Assembly (NCBI GenBank): GCA_003130835.1
Contig: QEXX01000042.1
Location: 1 to 32,352, forward strand
Length of the DNA stretch: 32,352 bases
Direction of reading: 5' to 3'
Origin: Anaerolineae bacterium
GTDB taxonomy: Bacteria > Chloroflexota > Anaerolineae > Anaerolineales > UBA4823
This document shows, one piece after another, positions 1 through 7,046 of this stretch (its first letter is position 1; the number at the start of each line of letters is the position of its first letter). The notes under the pieces were generated by a model that saw only the letters and a list, made by a program, of their open reading frames with translations, made no database searches and was not told where the DNA came from. The position numbers were made by a program, and so were the translations under genes.

Positions 1-4
1 CCTT

Positions 5-106
5 ACGCGGTAGCACGAGATTTATCTCGTGGTTTCAGGCGACATGAATGTCGCTCACGCGGTAGCACGAGATTTATCTCGTGGTTTCAGGCGACATGAA
101 TGTCGC
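5..106. repeat. Tandem pair of a 50-nt double-hairpin repeat
   Basis: Two identical 50-nt copies lie at 5-54 and 57-106, a period of 52. Each copy holds two perfect inverted repeats: cacgagat-tt-atctcgtg, then gcgacat-ga-atgtcgc, separated by a few bases (gtttcag). The arrangement of two short hairpins per unit is REP/REPIN-like, meaning a non-autonomous palindromic element usually moved by a RAYT transposase. No further copy was seen in the window. The second copy runs directly into the 5' end of the small zinc-ribbon frame that follows. Confidence 0.85.
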
Positions 107-113
107 GGCACGA

Positions 114-362
114 ATGAACTGCGTAACGTCAGTAAGTAACATTTTCCGGCCGTTCTGCATCTATAAGGATGTGGAAAACGAGCGAATCACGCTATCTTTG
201 AATTTGGAGTTGTTAAGCAACGGAGAAGAAACACCGCCCATTCAGCCTGCTCGGGCAGGTGAAGTCTGTCCAAAATGTCATACCGAGCGATTGGATTATG
301 ATGGGACACTCACGTTGGTCTGCCCGAAATGCGGGGTGGTCGAAGGTGGGTGTTTTACCTGA
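114..362 (+). CDS. Small zinc-ribbon protein, function unknown
   Basis: The frame encodes about 82 residues. The C-terminal third carries two CPKC knuckles (CPKCHTERL and CPKCGVV) about 19 residues apart, the pattern of a rubredoxin- or TFIIB-like zinc ribbon that binds one zinc ion. Nothing identifies the N-terminal half. The start is uncertain: the frame is open from a GTG at 81 inside the second hairpin repeat, with ATGs at 96 and 114 and a GTG further in. No convincing ribosome binding site decides between them, so the repeat may have replaced or displaced the original 5' end. The zinc ribbon argues that the frame is real, but the gene could be a remnant. Confidence 0.45.
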   Translation: MNCVTSVSNIFRPFCIYKDVENERITLSLNLELLSNGEETPPIQPARAGEVCPKCHTERLDYDGTLTLVCPKCGVVEGGCFT

Positions 363-473
363 TAATGTGCATTCCCTCCGGGTGAGGGTAGCCAAAGAAC
401 GCAGGAGTTTCTAAAAAGCTGTCCCATCGCAAGCAGGGAGACTAGATCAATTTTTATCTTAAGGAAGGAAGAT

Positions 474-1154
474 ATGACTCAGAGATTATTAGACGAAGAA
501 ATCCGCAATCAAGTGCGAGAAGTTTTCAACGATCTGAATCAAGACATTGCCGTTTTGTTTTTTGGGAAAGAACAAGATTGCGATACGTGTGCCGATACCT
601 ACCAACTGCTGGAAGAGGTCAGTGAACTTTCCGACAAAATCCACCTGGCAAAATATGACCTGGAGCGCGATATAGAGACGGCAAAGCGGTATAACGTGGA
701 TAAAGCGCCCGGCATCGTCATCGCTGCCAAAGACGGCGATCAGATCACCGATTACGGTGTGCGCTATGCTGGCATCCCGGCCGGGCATGAGTTTAGCTCG
801 CTAATCCATGATTTTTTGTTGGTTTCCGGGCGCGACTCGGGCTTGACCCAACAAACCCGCGACCTGCTCAAAAAGGTCAATCAGCCGGTGCTTTTGCAGG
901 TTTTTGTGACACCCTCTTGCCCCTATTGCCCGCGTGCGGTAGTGCTTGCCCATCAGATGGCAATGGAACACCCCCTGATTCAGTCGGAGATGGTCGAAGC
1001 GATCGAATTCCCGGAGCTTTCCGACCGCTTTGGCGTCAGTGGCGTGCCGCAGACCACGATTAACGAAGGGGCAGGCACCATCGTCGGCGCCGTGCCCGAA
1101 GAGCATCTGTTAGCAGAGATTCTGCGCGTGGTTGGAAAAAAAGCCGAGGCGTGA
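474..1154 (+). CDS. Protein disulfide oxidoreductase, two thioredoxin-fold domains
   Basis: The 226-residue protein has the length and duplicated layout of the PDO / glutaredoxin-like family known mainly from archaea and thermophilic bacteria. Two thioredoxin folds lie in tandem. The N-terminal active-site position is CDTC (about residues 36-39) and the C-terminal one is CPYC (about 149-152), followed by a cis-proline loop GVPQTT near residue 190. In characterised PDOs the C-terminal CPYC is the main redox centre for intracellular thiol-disulfide exchange and can accept electrons from thioredoxin reductase. There is no signal peptide, so it is probably cytosolic. The start is supported by AAGGAAGG seven to eight bases before ATG. 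It heads a same-strand group of thiol genes (TlpA-like, OsmC-like), but a 435-nt repeat-rich gap separates it from the next one. Confidence 0.9.
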   Translation: MTQRLLDEEIRNQVREVFNDLNQDIAVLFFGKEQDCDTCADTYQLLEEVSELSDKIHLAKYDLERDIETAKRYNVDKAPGIVIAAKDGDQITDYGVRYAGIPAGHEFSSLIHDFLLVSGRDSGLTQQTRDLLKKVNQPVLLQVFVTPSCPYCPRAVVLAHQMAMEHPLIQSEMVEAIEFPELSDRFGVSGVPQTTINEGAGTIVGAVPEEHLLAEILRVVGKKAEA

Positions 1155-1589
1155 GCAGTTCCCGCACGCGCTACGTTGGAGAAGCCTTGAAGTGAGGGCA
1201 AGAAAGAGCTTCCCCATACCGACCCCTCTTCGAAAAAGGGAGAGGAGGGCTCTTGCCCCTCGTCTGCTTGAAGGTGGGTTGCAGCACTATCTTGAGCGCC
1301 GCACTGAGCTTGATGAAGCGCTCGTCACAGGAGGGAGAGCCCGCTCGCCGCGTCTACTGGGAGAAGGGTTGGAGGTGAGGGGCCATCCCTTCGCCTTTCC
1401 TCCCTGGCTGATTTTTCACCCTTCTCCCCGGCCTTTGTTTGGAAGGGGTAAGCAAGAGAATGTTCTCAGCCCATCTCCCCAACCGAGAAGGAAAACACAG
1501 AGCAAATCCCCCTTGCCACCTGGCAGATGGGGAAAAAGAGTCCAAGCAAGCCAAGCTCCAGGAGAATTCCATGCGAGGTTAACAGGAAG
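1155..1589. other. Repeat-rich intergenic region
   Basis: This 435-nt gap lies between two same-strand redox genes. I see no credible gene in it. It contains purine/pyrimidine-skewed stretches of the gggagagg...ggtgagggg type. Two stretches resemble each other, one ending in gaagtgagggc near 1165-1199 and one at 1355-1382. Short imperfect inverted repeats sit around 1222-1250 and 1418-1449. Overlapping open frames here are low-complexity Pro/Arg/Ser-rich translations of the repeats. The best reading is decayed copies of a dispersed repeat family, one further copy of which lies inside the mod gene at 7738-7765. Confidence 0.6.
1355..1382 (+). repeat. Dispersed GGGAGARG-type repeat, intergenic copy
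   Basis: This 28-nt segment matches 7738-7765 inside the mod gene at 24 of 28 positions, on the same strand, and all four differences are transitions. It marks a dispersed repeat family with at least two members in this window. Confidence 0.7.
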
Positions 1590-2177
1590 ATGAAGCGCAG
1601 AAAATCAACCAAATCTCCCTCACCCTCCTTGAACCGCAAAGCCGTCAGTCTAGGTTTGGTTGGGATCGGGTTGATCTTCATCGGCGTGGCTGCCCTGGTG
1701 CTGCTCTCTCAGACAGGGCAAGGCGTCAGCGCCGGCGAGCTAGCTGTACGGCCGGTTCAATTCAACCGGCCTGCGCCAGACTTAACGGTACAGAACTTGG
1801 AGGGCAAGCCGGTTTCTCTGACCGATTATCGGGGGCAAGTGGTGCTGGTCAATAATTGGGCGACGTGGTGTCCCCCCTGTCGCGCCGAGATGCCGGTTCT
1901 GGAAGCCTATTACCAAGCACACCGCCACCAGGGTTTTGTCATCTTGGCTATTGAAGCGGGCGACCCAGCCGAGGAGGTGCGCGCCTTTATCCAGCGCTAT
2001 GGGCTGAGCTTTCCGGTTTTACTCGATCCCGAAGGGCGCTCGTTGGCTGCCTTTGGCAACCCAGCATTGCCGAACACCTACGTCATTGATCGTCAGGGAA
2101 GGATACGCCTGGCGTGGACCGGAGCGGTAGATGAAAAGGCTTTAGAGACCTATCTAACCCCCTTATTGGAGGAATAA
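1590..2177 (+). CDS. TlpA/ResA-like membrane-anchored thioredoxin
   Basis: The protein has 195 residues. A basic N-terminus is followed by a hydrophobic segment at about residues 18-40, an uncleaved anchor or signal. A TlpA/redoxin domain then begins near residue 58 (NRPAPDLTVQNLEGK) with active site WCPPC at about 92-97 and the cis-Pro region NPALPNTYVID. Such proteins reduce extracytoplasmic disulfides, for instance in apo-cytochrome c maturation. That fits a genome with the multihaem cytochrome at the far end of this window, although the link is inference. The open frame extends upstream to 1527 through repeat DNA, but the ATG at 1590 with AGGAAG just before it gives the proper basic-plus-hydrophobic N-terminus. 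The OsmC-like gene starts five bases after the stop, so the two are co-transcribed. Confidence 0.88.
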   Translation: MKRRKSTKSPSPSLNRKAVSLGLVGIGLIFIGVAALVLLSQTGQGVSAGELAVRPVQFNRPAPDLTVQNLEGKPVSLTDYRGQVVLVNNWATWCPPCRAEMPVLEAYYQAHRHQGFVILAIEAGDPAEEVRAFIQRYGLSFPVLLDPEGRSLAAFGNPALPNTYVIDRQGRIRLAWTGAVDEKALETYLTPLLEE

Positions 2178-2182
2178 ACATC

Positions 2183-2653
2183 ATGCAAGTTGAGGTTACT
2201 TGGAAAGGGAGACTGTCTTTCGACGGCAAGGCGGAGAGCGGCTTTACCGTTCCCCTTGGCTCGAGCGCGGACGTGGGCGGAGATGACGATGGCTTCCGCC
2301 CGATGGAACTCATGGCGCTCAGCTTAGCCGCTTGTACAGCAATGGACGTGATCTCGATTCTAAGCAAAAAACGACAGGCGGTGAGCGACTTTCGCGTCAC
2401 GGTTAAGACCGAGCGCGCCTCCGAACACCCCAAAGTCTTTACCCAGGCAACCATCGAATATCACGTTAGTGGCAAAGACGTTCAGGAAGAGGCAGTGCGG
2501 CGTGCCATCGAACTTTCGGCTACCCGATATTGCCCGGCACAAGCGATGCTCAGACAAGTTTTCCCGATTGACTTGCTCTATTTTATCTATGAAGAGGAAG
2601 ACGGATCGACCCGCTTGGTTACCCAAGGCAGATACCAACCCGAGCTCACTTGA
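2183..2653 (+). CDS. OsmC/Ohr family peroxidase-like protein
   Basis: The 156-residue protein is of normal family length. Both conserved cysteines are present: one in LSLAACTAMDV (about Cys51) and one in TRYCPAQAM (about Cys117). In OsmC/Ohr proteins these form the thiol pair that reduces organic hydroperoxides, with lipoylated or small-thiol proteins as reductant. The sequence is closer to the general OsmC group than to canonical Ohr, so the substrate cannot be named. GGAGG lies inside the end of the preceding TlpA-like gene, ten bases before the ATG, showing translational linkage. The 3' end overlaps the convergent methyltransferase gene by eight bases (2646-2653). With the PDO and TlpA-like genes it forms a thiol-redox / peroxide-defence cluster. 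Confidence 0.88.
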   Translation: MQVEVTWKGRLSFDGKAESGFTVPLGSSADVGGDDDGFRPMELMALSLAACTAMDVISILSKKRQAVSDFRVTVKTERASEHPKVFTQATIEYHVSGKDVQEEAVRRAIELSATRYCPAQAMLRQVFPIDLLYFIYEEEDGSTRLVTQGRYQPELT

Positions 2654-3563
2654 TGGCTAAGACGCCGAAGGCATAGGGTTTGCGGAGCACGCGGCTAAAG
2701 CCGGCTTCGAGCAGCCGCCGCGTGACACTGCGCAGCAGCCCAGCGCCTAGCTTGCTTTGTAGGTCGCCTATGTAATGAAACATGCGGCCTCGCGCGCGCA
2801 AGACGCGCACACACTGGCGATAAAATTCACCAGAGTAGAGTTCTCCTGCCAGGCTAAAGGTGGGCGGATCGTGCAAAATCAGGCTAAAGTGATTGCTGGG
2901 CAACGTTTGAATGACCTCGAAGGCATCCCCCAAGATCGAGCGAATCTTGGGGTTTTCAAACAGCTCTCTGGACCATGGGTTTTGGCGAGCGATTTCGAGC
3001 ACCGCCGGCTCAATCTCAATCGTAAGCACTTCTTGAGCGGTTTTGGCGGCCAGGATTGCCGTGTAGCCCAATCCGGTGGCGGTGTCGAGGACGGCGCCAT
3101 AAGCCCCACCCGAGGCTTTTAGCTTGCGTTGGGTGTCCTGCCAGGGGTCGATGTCTTTGATGCGGTGCATGGGCAAGCCGCCGAGCAATAAGGTCGGCGC
3201 AGCGGAGGTTGGCATCAGATTTAGGGGGAGATCAGAAGCCTGTCCGATGGCTCGAATAGGATGGGGCTTATTCTGCTCGATCTGATAGCAAGTCGTTTGG
3301 CTTTCGCTAATCTGCTGTAGCTCTTCCCAAGTCAGGTGTTGCCCGTCTGGCAACAGGATGCCTTGCGGTTGCAGGATCACCGGGCAGGTGCTGATTCCTA
3401 AATCTAAGGAGACCTCGGCTTGGCTTTTGCCCTGTTGGAATTGATCCAGCAAGGCTTGCGCCGTCTGCCAAGTCAGAATTGGCCGTTGCCTAAGTTGGGA
3501 GGAGGGCTTTAGGGGGTTGCGTTGTTTGGGTGGGTCGTCCCACACGAGATCGAAAGAGAGCAT
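2646..3563 (-). CDS. Class I SAM-dependent methyltransferase (COG2521-like)
   Basis: The protein has 305 residues. The C-terminal half is a Rossmann methyltransferase: motif I VLDTATGLGYTA, an acidic pair IEIEP ending strand 2, and a motif-IV-like HDPPTFS. This arrangement resembles the COG2521 group of predicted methyltransferases common in archaea. The N-terminal about 120 residues look like a separate substrate-binding module; the substrate is unknown. I place the start at 3563, where AAAGGAG precedes ATG by six bases, rather than at the longer frame beginning at 3602, which would overlap the upstream gene. It is the last gene of the DUF2089 operon, about 31 bases after the SHOCT-like gene, and meets the OsmC-like gene tail to tail. 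Its membership in the operon may be incidental. Confidence 0.8.
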   Translation of the reverse strand: MLSFDLVWDDPPKQRNPLKPSSQLRQRPILTWQTAQALLDQFQQGKSQAEVSLDLGISTCPVILQPQGILLPDGQHLTWEELQQISESQTTCYQIEQNKPHPIRAIGQASDLPLNLMPTSAAPTLLLGGLPMHRIKDIDPWQDTQRKLKASGGAYGAVLDTATGLGYTAILAAKTAQEVLTIEIEPAVLEIARQNPWSRELFENPKIRSILGDAFEVIQTLPSNHFSLILHDPPTFSLAGELYSGEFYRQCVRVLRARGRMFHYIGDLQSKLGAGLLRSVTRRLLEAGFSRVLRKPYAFGVLAIK

Positions 3564-3594
3564 CCGTTTCTCCTTTCGCTTGGTGGGAAAAGGG

Positions 3595-3972
3595 TTACTC
3601 AATGAAGATTTCGACGTGCTCCCCGTCTTCTTCGTCGTAAACGTCGATCAATTTGCCTTGCGCACCTTCTTGGATCGCGGCAATCAATTCATCGAAGGCG
3701 ACATCAGGGGCATACTTTGCGGCGATGTTCAAGCCGACATCGACCAGACCAATGGGTAAATTAACCGAGGCTTTGGGTTTACCGCTCGCCATATCGGTGA
3801 CGCGCACCCTCAGCCAGCGGGCTTTGTCGCCGGACGGACGGGTGAAATTGCGCGTTCGCGTGCTTTTCTCTCCTGCGCTGAGAGCAGCAAGCAGTTTTGC
3901 CCCTTCTTCGGCGGTGATTTTCCCTTCGTCAATCATCCTGAGAATCCGCATTCGTTCTTCTGAAGAGACCAT
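3595..3972 (-). CDS. SHOCT-like domain protein
   Basis: The protein has 125 residues. The first 35 form a SHOCT-like helix pair (SSEERMRILRMIDEGKI followed by TAEEGAKLLAAL), the module found at the start of YvlB/LiaX-type envelope-stress proteins. The rest, from WLRVRVTDMASGKPK to the C-terminus, is a compact acidic domain that I recognise only as the usual partner of this module. There is no signal peptide or membrane segment. A longer frame begins at 4032, but the ATG at 3972 with AAAGGAG seven bases before it is clearly the start and leaves a 13-base gap to the upstream gene. The same helix pair occurs in both upstream proteins of this operon, suggesting that the three products interact or are co-regulated; this is inference. 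Confidence 0.78.
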   Translation of the reverse strand: MVSSEERMRILRMIDEGKITAEEGAKLLAALSAGEKSTRTRNFTRPSGDKARWLRVRVTDMASGKPKASVNLPIGLVDVGLNIAAKYAPDVAFDELIAAIQEGAQGKLIDVYDEEDGEHVEIFIE

Positions 3973-3985
3973 GAGCTCACTCCTT

Positions 3986-5209
3986 TCAGGCTTCGCCATC
4001 GAGGGCAGCCAATAATTTCTCCGCTTCTGCAACGGTGATCTTCTTTTGTTCTAGCATCTTAAGGATAAACAGCCGTTCTTCATCGCTGGCTTCGGCGGCA
4101 ACCTTTTCTGTAGTTGGCTCTCGCTTGCGGCCGAAGCCGATCTTTTCGATAAAACGGAGCTTGGCTTTTTGGGCTGAGCGGCGTTGCGCTTCGGCAAGCT
4201 TCTGTTCCATCCGTTCTTGGGCGCGACGCATTTTCTCTTGCAGGCGCGCGCTGGGGTCTTGGGCGGCAAATTGGGGGGACGGCGGAGGTTCAACCACCGC
4301 AGCCTCCGCCGCGCCCCATTTGCCCATTCGCTCTGCAAAGCGATCCATTTGCTCTTGAAAGGCTTCCATTTGCGTTTGAAATTGACGGCGAACGCTTTCA
4401 GAAATCTGGTTCACTTCTTCGTTGAAGATGGCGTCCAGGTCTTCTTCCTCATCGAGAACTGCTTGGCGCACGATAAAGATGATCTTTCCCCCGGCTTGCA
4501 GGTCGAAGGGGTACAAGCCTTCCCCAAGCATGAGTTGGTGGGTGGATTGGGTCAGGTGTTTTTTCTCCGTCAATTGAATCAGGTGGATTTCCTGTGCGCC
4601 GCTGCGCAGGGTGAGCTGAGGCTGGAGGGCATCTGAAATTTCGCAGTGAATCGATCCGCCGGCTTTCAGGGTGACCGCATGGCCGTTGAAAACGTTCCAT
4701 TCCACGCGGCTGAACCCGCCCACGGTTGCCTTTAGGGAGGCGCTCAAGTGCCGCCCATCGAGATTGCCGCCCACTTGTGCTAACTCAAGATCTCCTTGCA
4801 CATGGCGGGCAATGACACTACCTCCCACCTGTTGACAGACGATCGACCCCAAGACATCTTTGAGCATTAGGCTGCCGTTGACCGTCCCGATGGACAGATT
4901 GGCAACACTGCGACAGACCAGCGAGCCGCCAACTTGTTCGATCCGCAGGTCGGCATCCAAATACTTCAGCCGCACATTGCCGGCAACCTGCCCGATCTGA
5001 AGGCGGGCAGCACGCGGCACGCGCAAGACGCAATCGGCGGCTGTGCGCAAGCGGATGCCCTCTTCCAGCTCGATCAATTCACTCTGTTCATCATCGCTGC
5101 TGATAAAAATCTCGCTCCTCATCCAGCCCTTGATCTGCAAACTGCCTCCAACGCCTTCTATCTGGATCGAGGGAGTCAATCCCAACGATTTTTCATAGAG
5201 GGTTTTCAT
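3986..5209 (-). CDS. DUF4097-like beta-solenoid protein with C-terminal SHOCT-like motif
   Basis: The 407-residue protein has three visible regions. Residues about 15-240 are a repetitive beta structure with recurring Gly-Gly turns (VGGSLQ, VAGNVRL, VGGSLV, VNGSLML, VGGSVIA, VGGNLDG), typical of DUF4097 putative-adhesin or bactofilin-like solenoids. Residues about 255-360 are charged and heptad-like, with repeated Met/Gln/Glu/Arg-rich helices, probably coiled coil. Residues about 375-405 are a SHOCT-like helix pair (LFILKMLEQKKI and EAEKLLAAL). There is no signal peptide, so it is probably cytoplasmic or membrane-peripheral. YvlB of Bacillus and LiaX of Enterococcus combine the same two modules in envelope-stress responses. 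The ATG overlaps the stop of the DUF2089 gene as ATGA, indicating coupled translation. Confidence 0.75.
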   Translation of the reverse strand: MKTLYEKSLGLTPSIQIEGVGGSLQIKGWMRSEIFISSDDEQSELIELEEGIRLRTAADCVLRVPRAARLQIGQVAGNVRLKYLDADLRIEQVGGSLVCRSVANLSIGTVNGSLMLKDVLGSIVCQQVGGSVIARHVQGDLELAQVGGNLDGRHLSASLKATVGGFSRVEWNVFNGHAVTLKAGGSIHCEISDALQPQLTLRSGAQEIHLIQLTEKKHLTQSTHQLMLGEGLYPFDLQAGGKIIFIVRQAVLDEEEDLDAIFNEEVNQISESVRRQFQTQMEAFQEQMDRFAERMGKWGAAEAAVVEPPPSPQFAAQDPSARLQEKMRRAQERMEQKLAEAQRRSAQKAKLRFIEKIGFGRKREPTTEKVAAEASDEERLFILKMLEQKKITVAEAEKLLAALDGEA

Positions 5210-5598
5210 TCCTCGCCTCCTTCTTCTAAAAGCCGTAAGGCTTCTTGGACGCCGATCTCCCCTTTCTCAAGAGCCTGCAGCACCTGCTGGCGCTGTGCGG
5301 GAGTTTTAGGCGGTTGATTCTCTTCCACCCCATACGGTTCATAGCCTAAGGCACGGATGATCTCATGCAGACGGTTGCGAATGGTCGGGTAGGATAAACC
5401 GATCTCCGCCTCCATTGACTTGATTTTGCCCTCACAGCGGATGAAGGTCTTGACGAATTGCCACTGCTCCGGGCTAAGGTTGGCAAAAGCGGGGGGCAAA
5501 AAGCGCCCTTCAAAGGCTGTCTCACAGCTTTGACATTCGAAGCGGGTGATGATCAGTTCACCTTGACAAAGCGGACATGCGGTAGGGAGTTCAGGCAT
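5206..5598 (-). CDS. DUF2089 family putative transcriptional regulator
   Basis: The protein has 130 residues. The N-terminus is a zinc ribbon with four cysteines (CPLC at about 8-11 and CQSC at about 22-25). It is followed by a helix-turn-helix-like region (about 55-80, GLSYPTIRNRLHEII) and a C-terminal helix pair (QRQQVLQALEKGEIG and EALRLLEEG) that resembles the SHOCT-like motif of the next two proteins. The family is annotated as DUF2089 and is thought to bind DNA. It is first in a four-gene operon and lies right behind a strong promoter covered by palindromes, so autoregulation is likely but unproven. Two in-frame ATGs exist, at 5607 and 5598; the second has AAGGA at proper spacing, whereas the first abuts it. 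Confidence 0.82.
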   Translation of the reverse strand: MPELPTACPLCQGELIITRFECQSCETAFEGRFLPPAFANLSPEQWQFVKTFIRCEGKIKSMEAEIGLSYPTIRNRLHEIIRALGYEPYGVEENQPPKTPAQRQQVLQALEKGEIGVQEALRLLEEGGEE

Positions 5599-5634
5599 CG
5601 CTTTCATCCTTGGATGGATTTGATTACAAACAAG

Positions 5635-5663
5635 ATTATATCATATAAATTGAAAAATTTCAA
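5635..5663 (-). promoter_or_regulatory. Near-consensus sigma-70-type promoter of the DUF2089 operon
   Basis: Read on the minus strand, a -35 TTGAAA (5663-5658), a spacer of exactly 17 bases and a -10 TATAAT (5640-5635) form a promoter one base from full consensus. Transcription would start near 5628, giving a leader of about 30 bases before the ATG at 5598. The -35 box lies inside a palindrome. Confidence 0.8.
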
Positions 5664-5683
5664 TAGAAAATTTGAATATTTTC
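5649..5683. promoter_or_regulatory. Adjacent palindromes, candidate operator
   Basis: Two inverted repeats sit side by side in an AT-rich stretch: attgaaa-aa-tttcaat at 5649-5664 and gaaaat-ttgaat-attttc at 5666-5683. Further ttgaa/ttcaa-type half-sites continue to about 5700. The first palindrome covers the -35 box of the operon promoter, so a bound protein would block RNA polymerase. The DUF2089 product is the obvious candidate ligand; this is inference. Confidence 0.5.
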
Positions 5684-5902
5684 AATATATCTTCAAAATT
5701 ATTGATCTTTTACGAGAAGAATAAAAAGAGTTTTTGCAGGAAGGTGCCCCGGCTGGTTTATCCGCCACGTCTCCCACTCAAAGCTTCTTCAGCAATCGGC
5801 TGGCAATCGAAAATCGGCTATCTGCTGCTATAATTCAGGCACCTCAGAATTTTCGAGCGCATTCTGGGAGCAAGCCTGAAGAAACCACTGCGGAGTTCTG
5901 GC

Positions 5903-6910
5903 ATGATCGACCCCTCTTTCCCTCTGATCGACTTACACCGCCACTTGGATGGAAACGTCCGTTTGCGCACCATCCTTGAGTTAGCCGACCAGCATGGCAT
6001 CCCCCTGCCCGCCTCGGACGAAGAGGGGTTGCGCCCCTACGTTCAGGTGACCGAACCCCAGCCGGGCGTGATGGCATTTTTAGAGAAATTCCGCTATATG
6101 GTAGGGGTGCTGGCGGATTACGAAGCTTGTCGCCGCATCGCTTATGAGAATGTGCTGGATGCGCAGCGCGAGGGTCTGGATTATGTCGAGTTGCGCTTCA
6201 GCCCCCTGTTTATGGCTCAACCCCATCAGCTCCATCCGCAAGGGGTAGTCGAAGCGGTACTCGACGGCATCACAGCCGCTCGGCGCGAAACGGGGATGAT
6301 GGTTAATCTCATCGGGATCTTGAGCCGCACCTACGGTCAGAAGCTGGCTTGGCAGGAATTGGAGGCGCTGTTGGCGTTTGCCGATCAATTGGTGGCTATT
6401 GATCTGGCTGGGGATGAGGCAAATTATCCGGGCGAATGGTTTACCGAGCATCTGAACCAAGCGCGCCAGCGCGGCTTGCACCTGACCGTGCACGCCGGCG
6501 AAGCGGCCGGCCCATCCTCGGTGTGGCAAGCCGTACGCGAGCTGAAAGCGGAGCGCCTCGGTCACGCCGTTCATGCCATCGAAGACCCCGCTTTGATGGA
6601 CTACCTCGCCGAAAAGGCCATTGGCATCGAAGCCAACCTGACCAGCAACGTGCAAACCAGCACCGTCAGCAGTTATGCTGCCCACCCGTTGCGTCAGTTC
6701 CTTGCGCATGGCTTGCTGGCAACCATTAACACCGATGATCCGGGCATCAGTGGCATCGATTTGCGCTATGAATACGAAGTGGCAGCACCAGCCGCCGGTT
6801 TATCACCGCAGCAAATCGCCCAAGCCCAACGCAACGCCCTAACCGTTGCCTTTTTGAGCCCCGCAGAGAAGCAAGCGTTGGTTACGCAGAAACAAGCTCA
6901 GAAAAAATAA
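5903..6910 (+). CDS. add: Adenosine deaminase
   Basis: The 335-residue protein is a metal-dependent hydrolase of the adenosine/AMP deaminase family, converting adenosine to inosine in purine salvage. The zinc and catalytic motifs are all present in order: LHRHLDG near residues 11-17 (two His ligands), VHAGE near 196 (His ligand and catalytic Glu), LGHAV near 215 (catalytic His), and NTDDPGI near 275 (Asp ligand and catalytic Asp). Length and spacing match bacterial add. Adenine deaminases of the same family share these motifs, so substrate is not certain. The gene stands alone, diverging from the DUF2089 operon across about 300 bases of AT-rich DNA. Confidence 0.88.
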   Translation: MIDPSFPLIDLHRHLDGNVRLRTILELADQHGIPLPASDEEGLRPYVQVTEPQPGVMAFLEKFRYMVGVLADYEACRRIAYENVLDAQREGLDYVELRFSPLFMAQPHQLHPQGVVEAVLDGITAARRETGMMVNLIGILSRTYGQKLAWQELEALLAFADQLVAIDLAGDEANYPGEWFTEHLNQARQRGLHLTVHAGEAAGPSSVWQAVRELKAERLGHAVHAIEDPALMDYLAEKAIGIEANLTSNVQTSTVSSYAAHPLRQFLAHGLLATINTDDPGISGIDLRYEYEVAAPAAGLSPQQIAQAQRNALTVAFLSPAEKQALVTQKQAQKK

Positions 6911-7046
6911 GGATTTTGCCAAAAGTTCTACGGTCAACGTTCAGGGAAAATGCCCATCGAATAGGTAAGTTGAATATGAAGGGTTGTCAGGTTCCGTCCA
7001 GCAGCAGTTTATTGGCTGCATGTTCAAGAGCATCAGGATCAGAGTT

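Noticed and set aside
1132-1593. Arg/Pro-rich 153-codon frame after the PDO gene
   Set aside because: It starts inside the PDO coding end, has low-complexity composition and follows the dispersed repeats; no domain or ribosome binding site.
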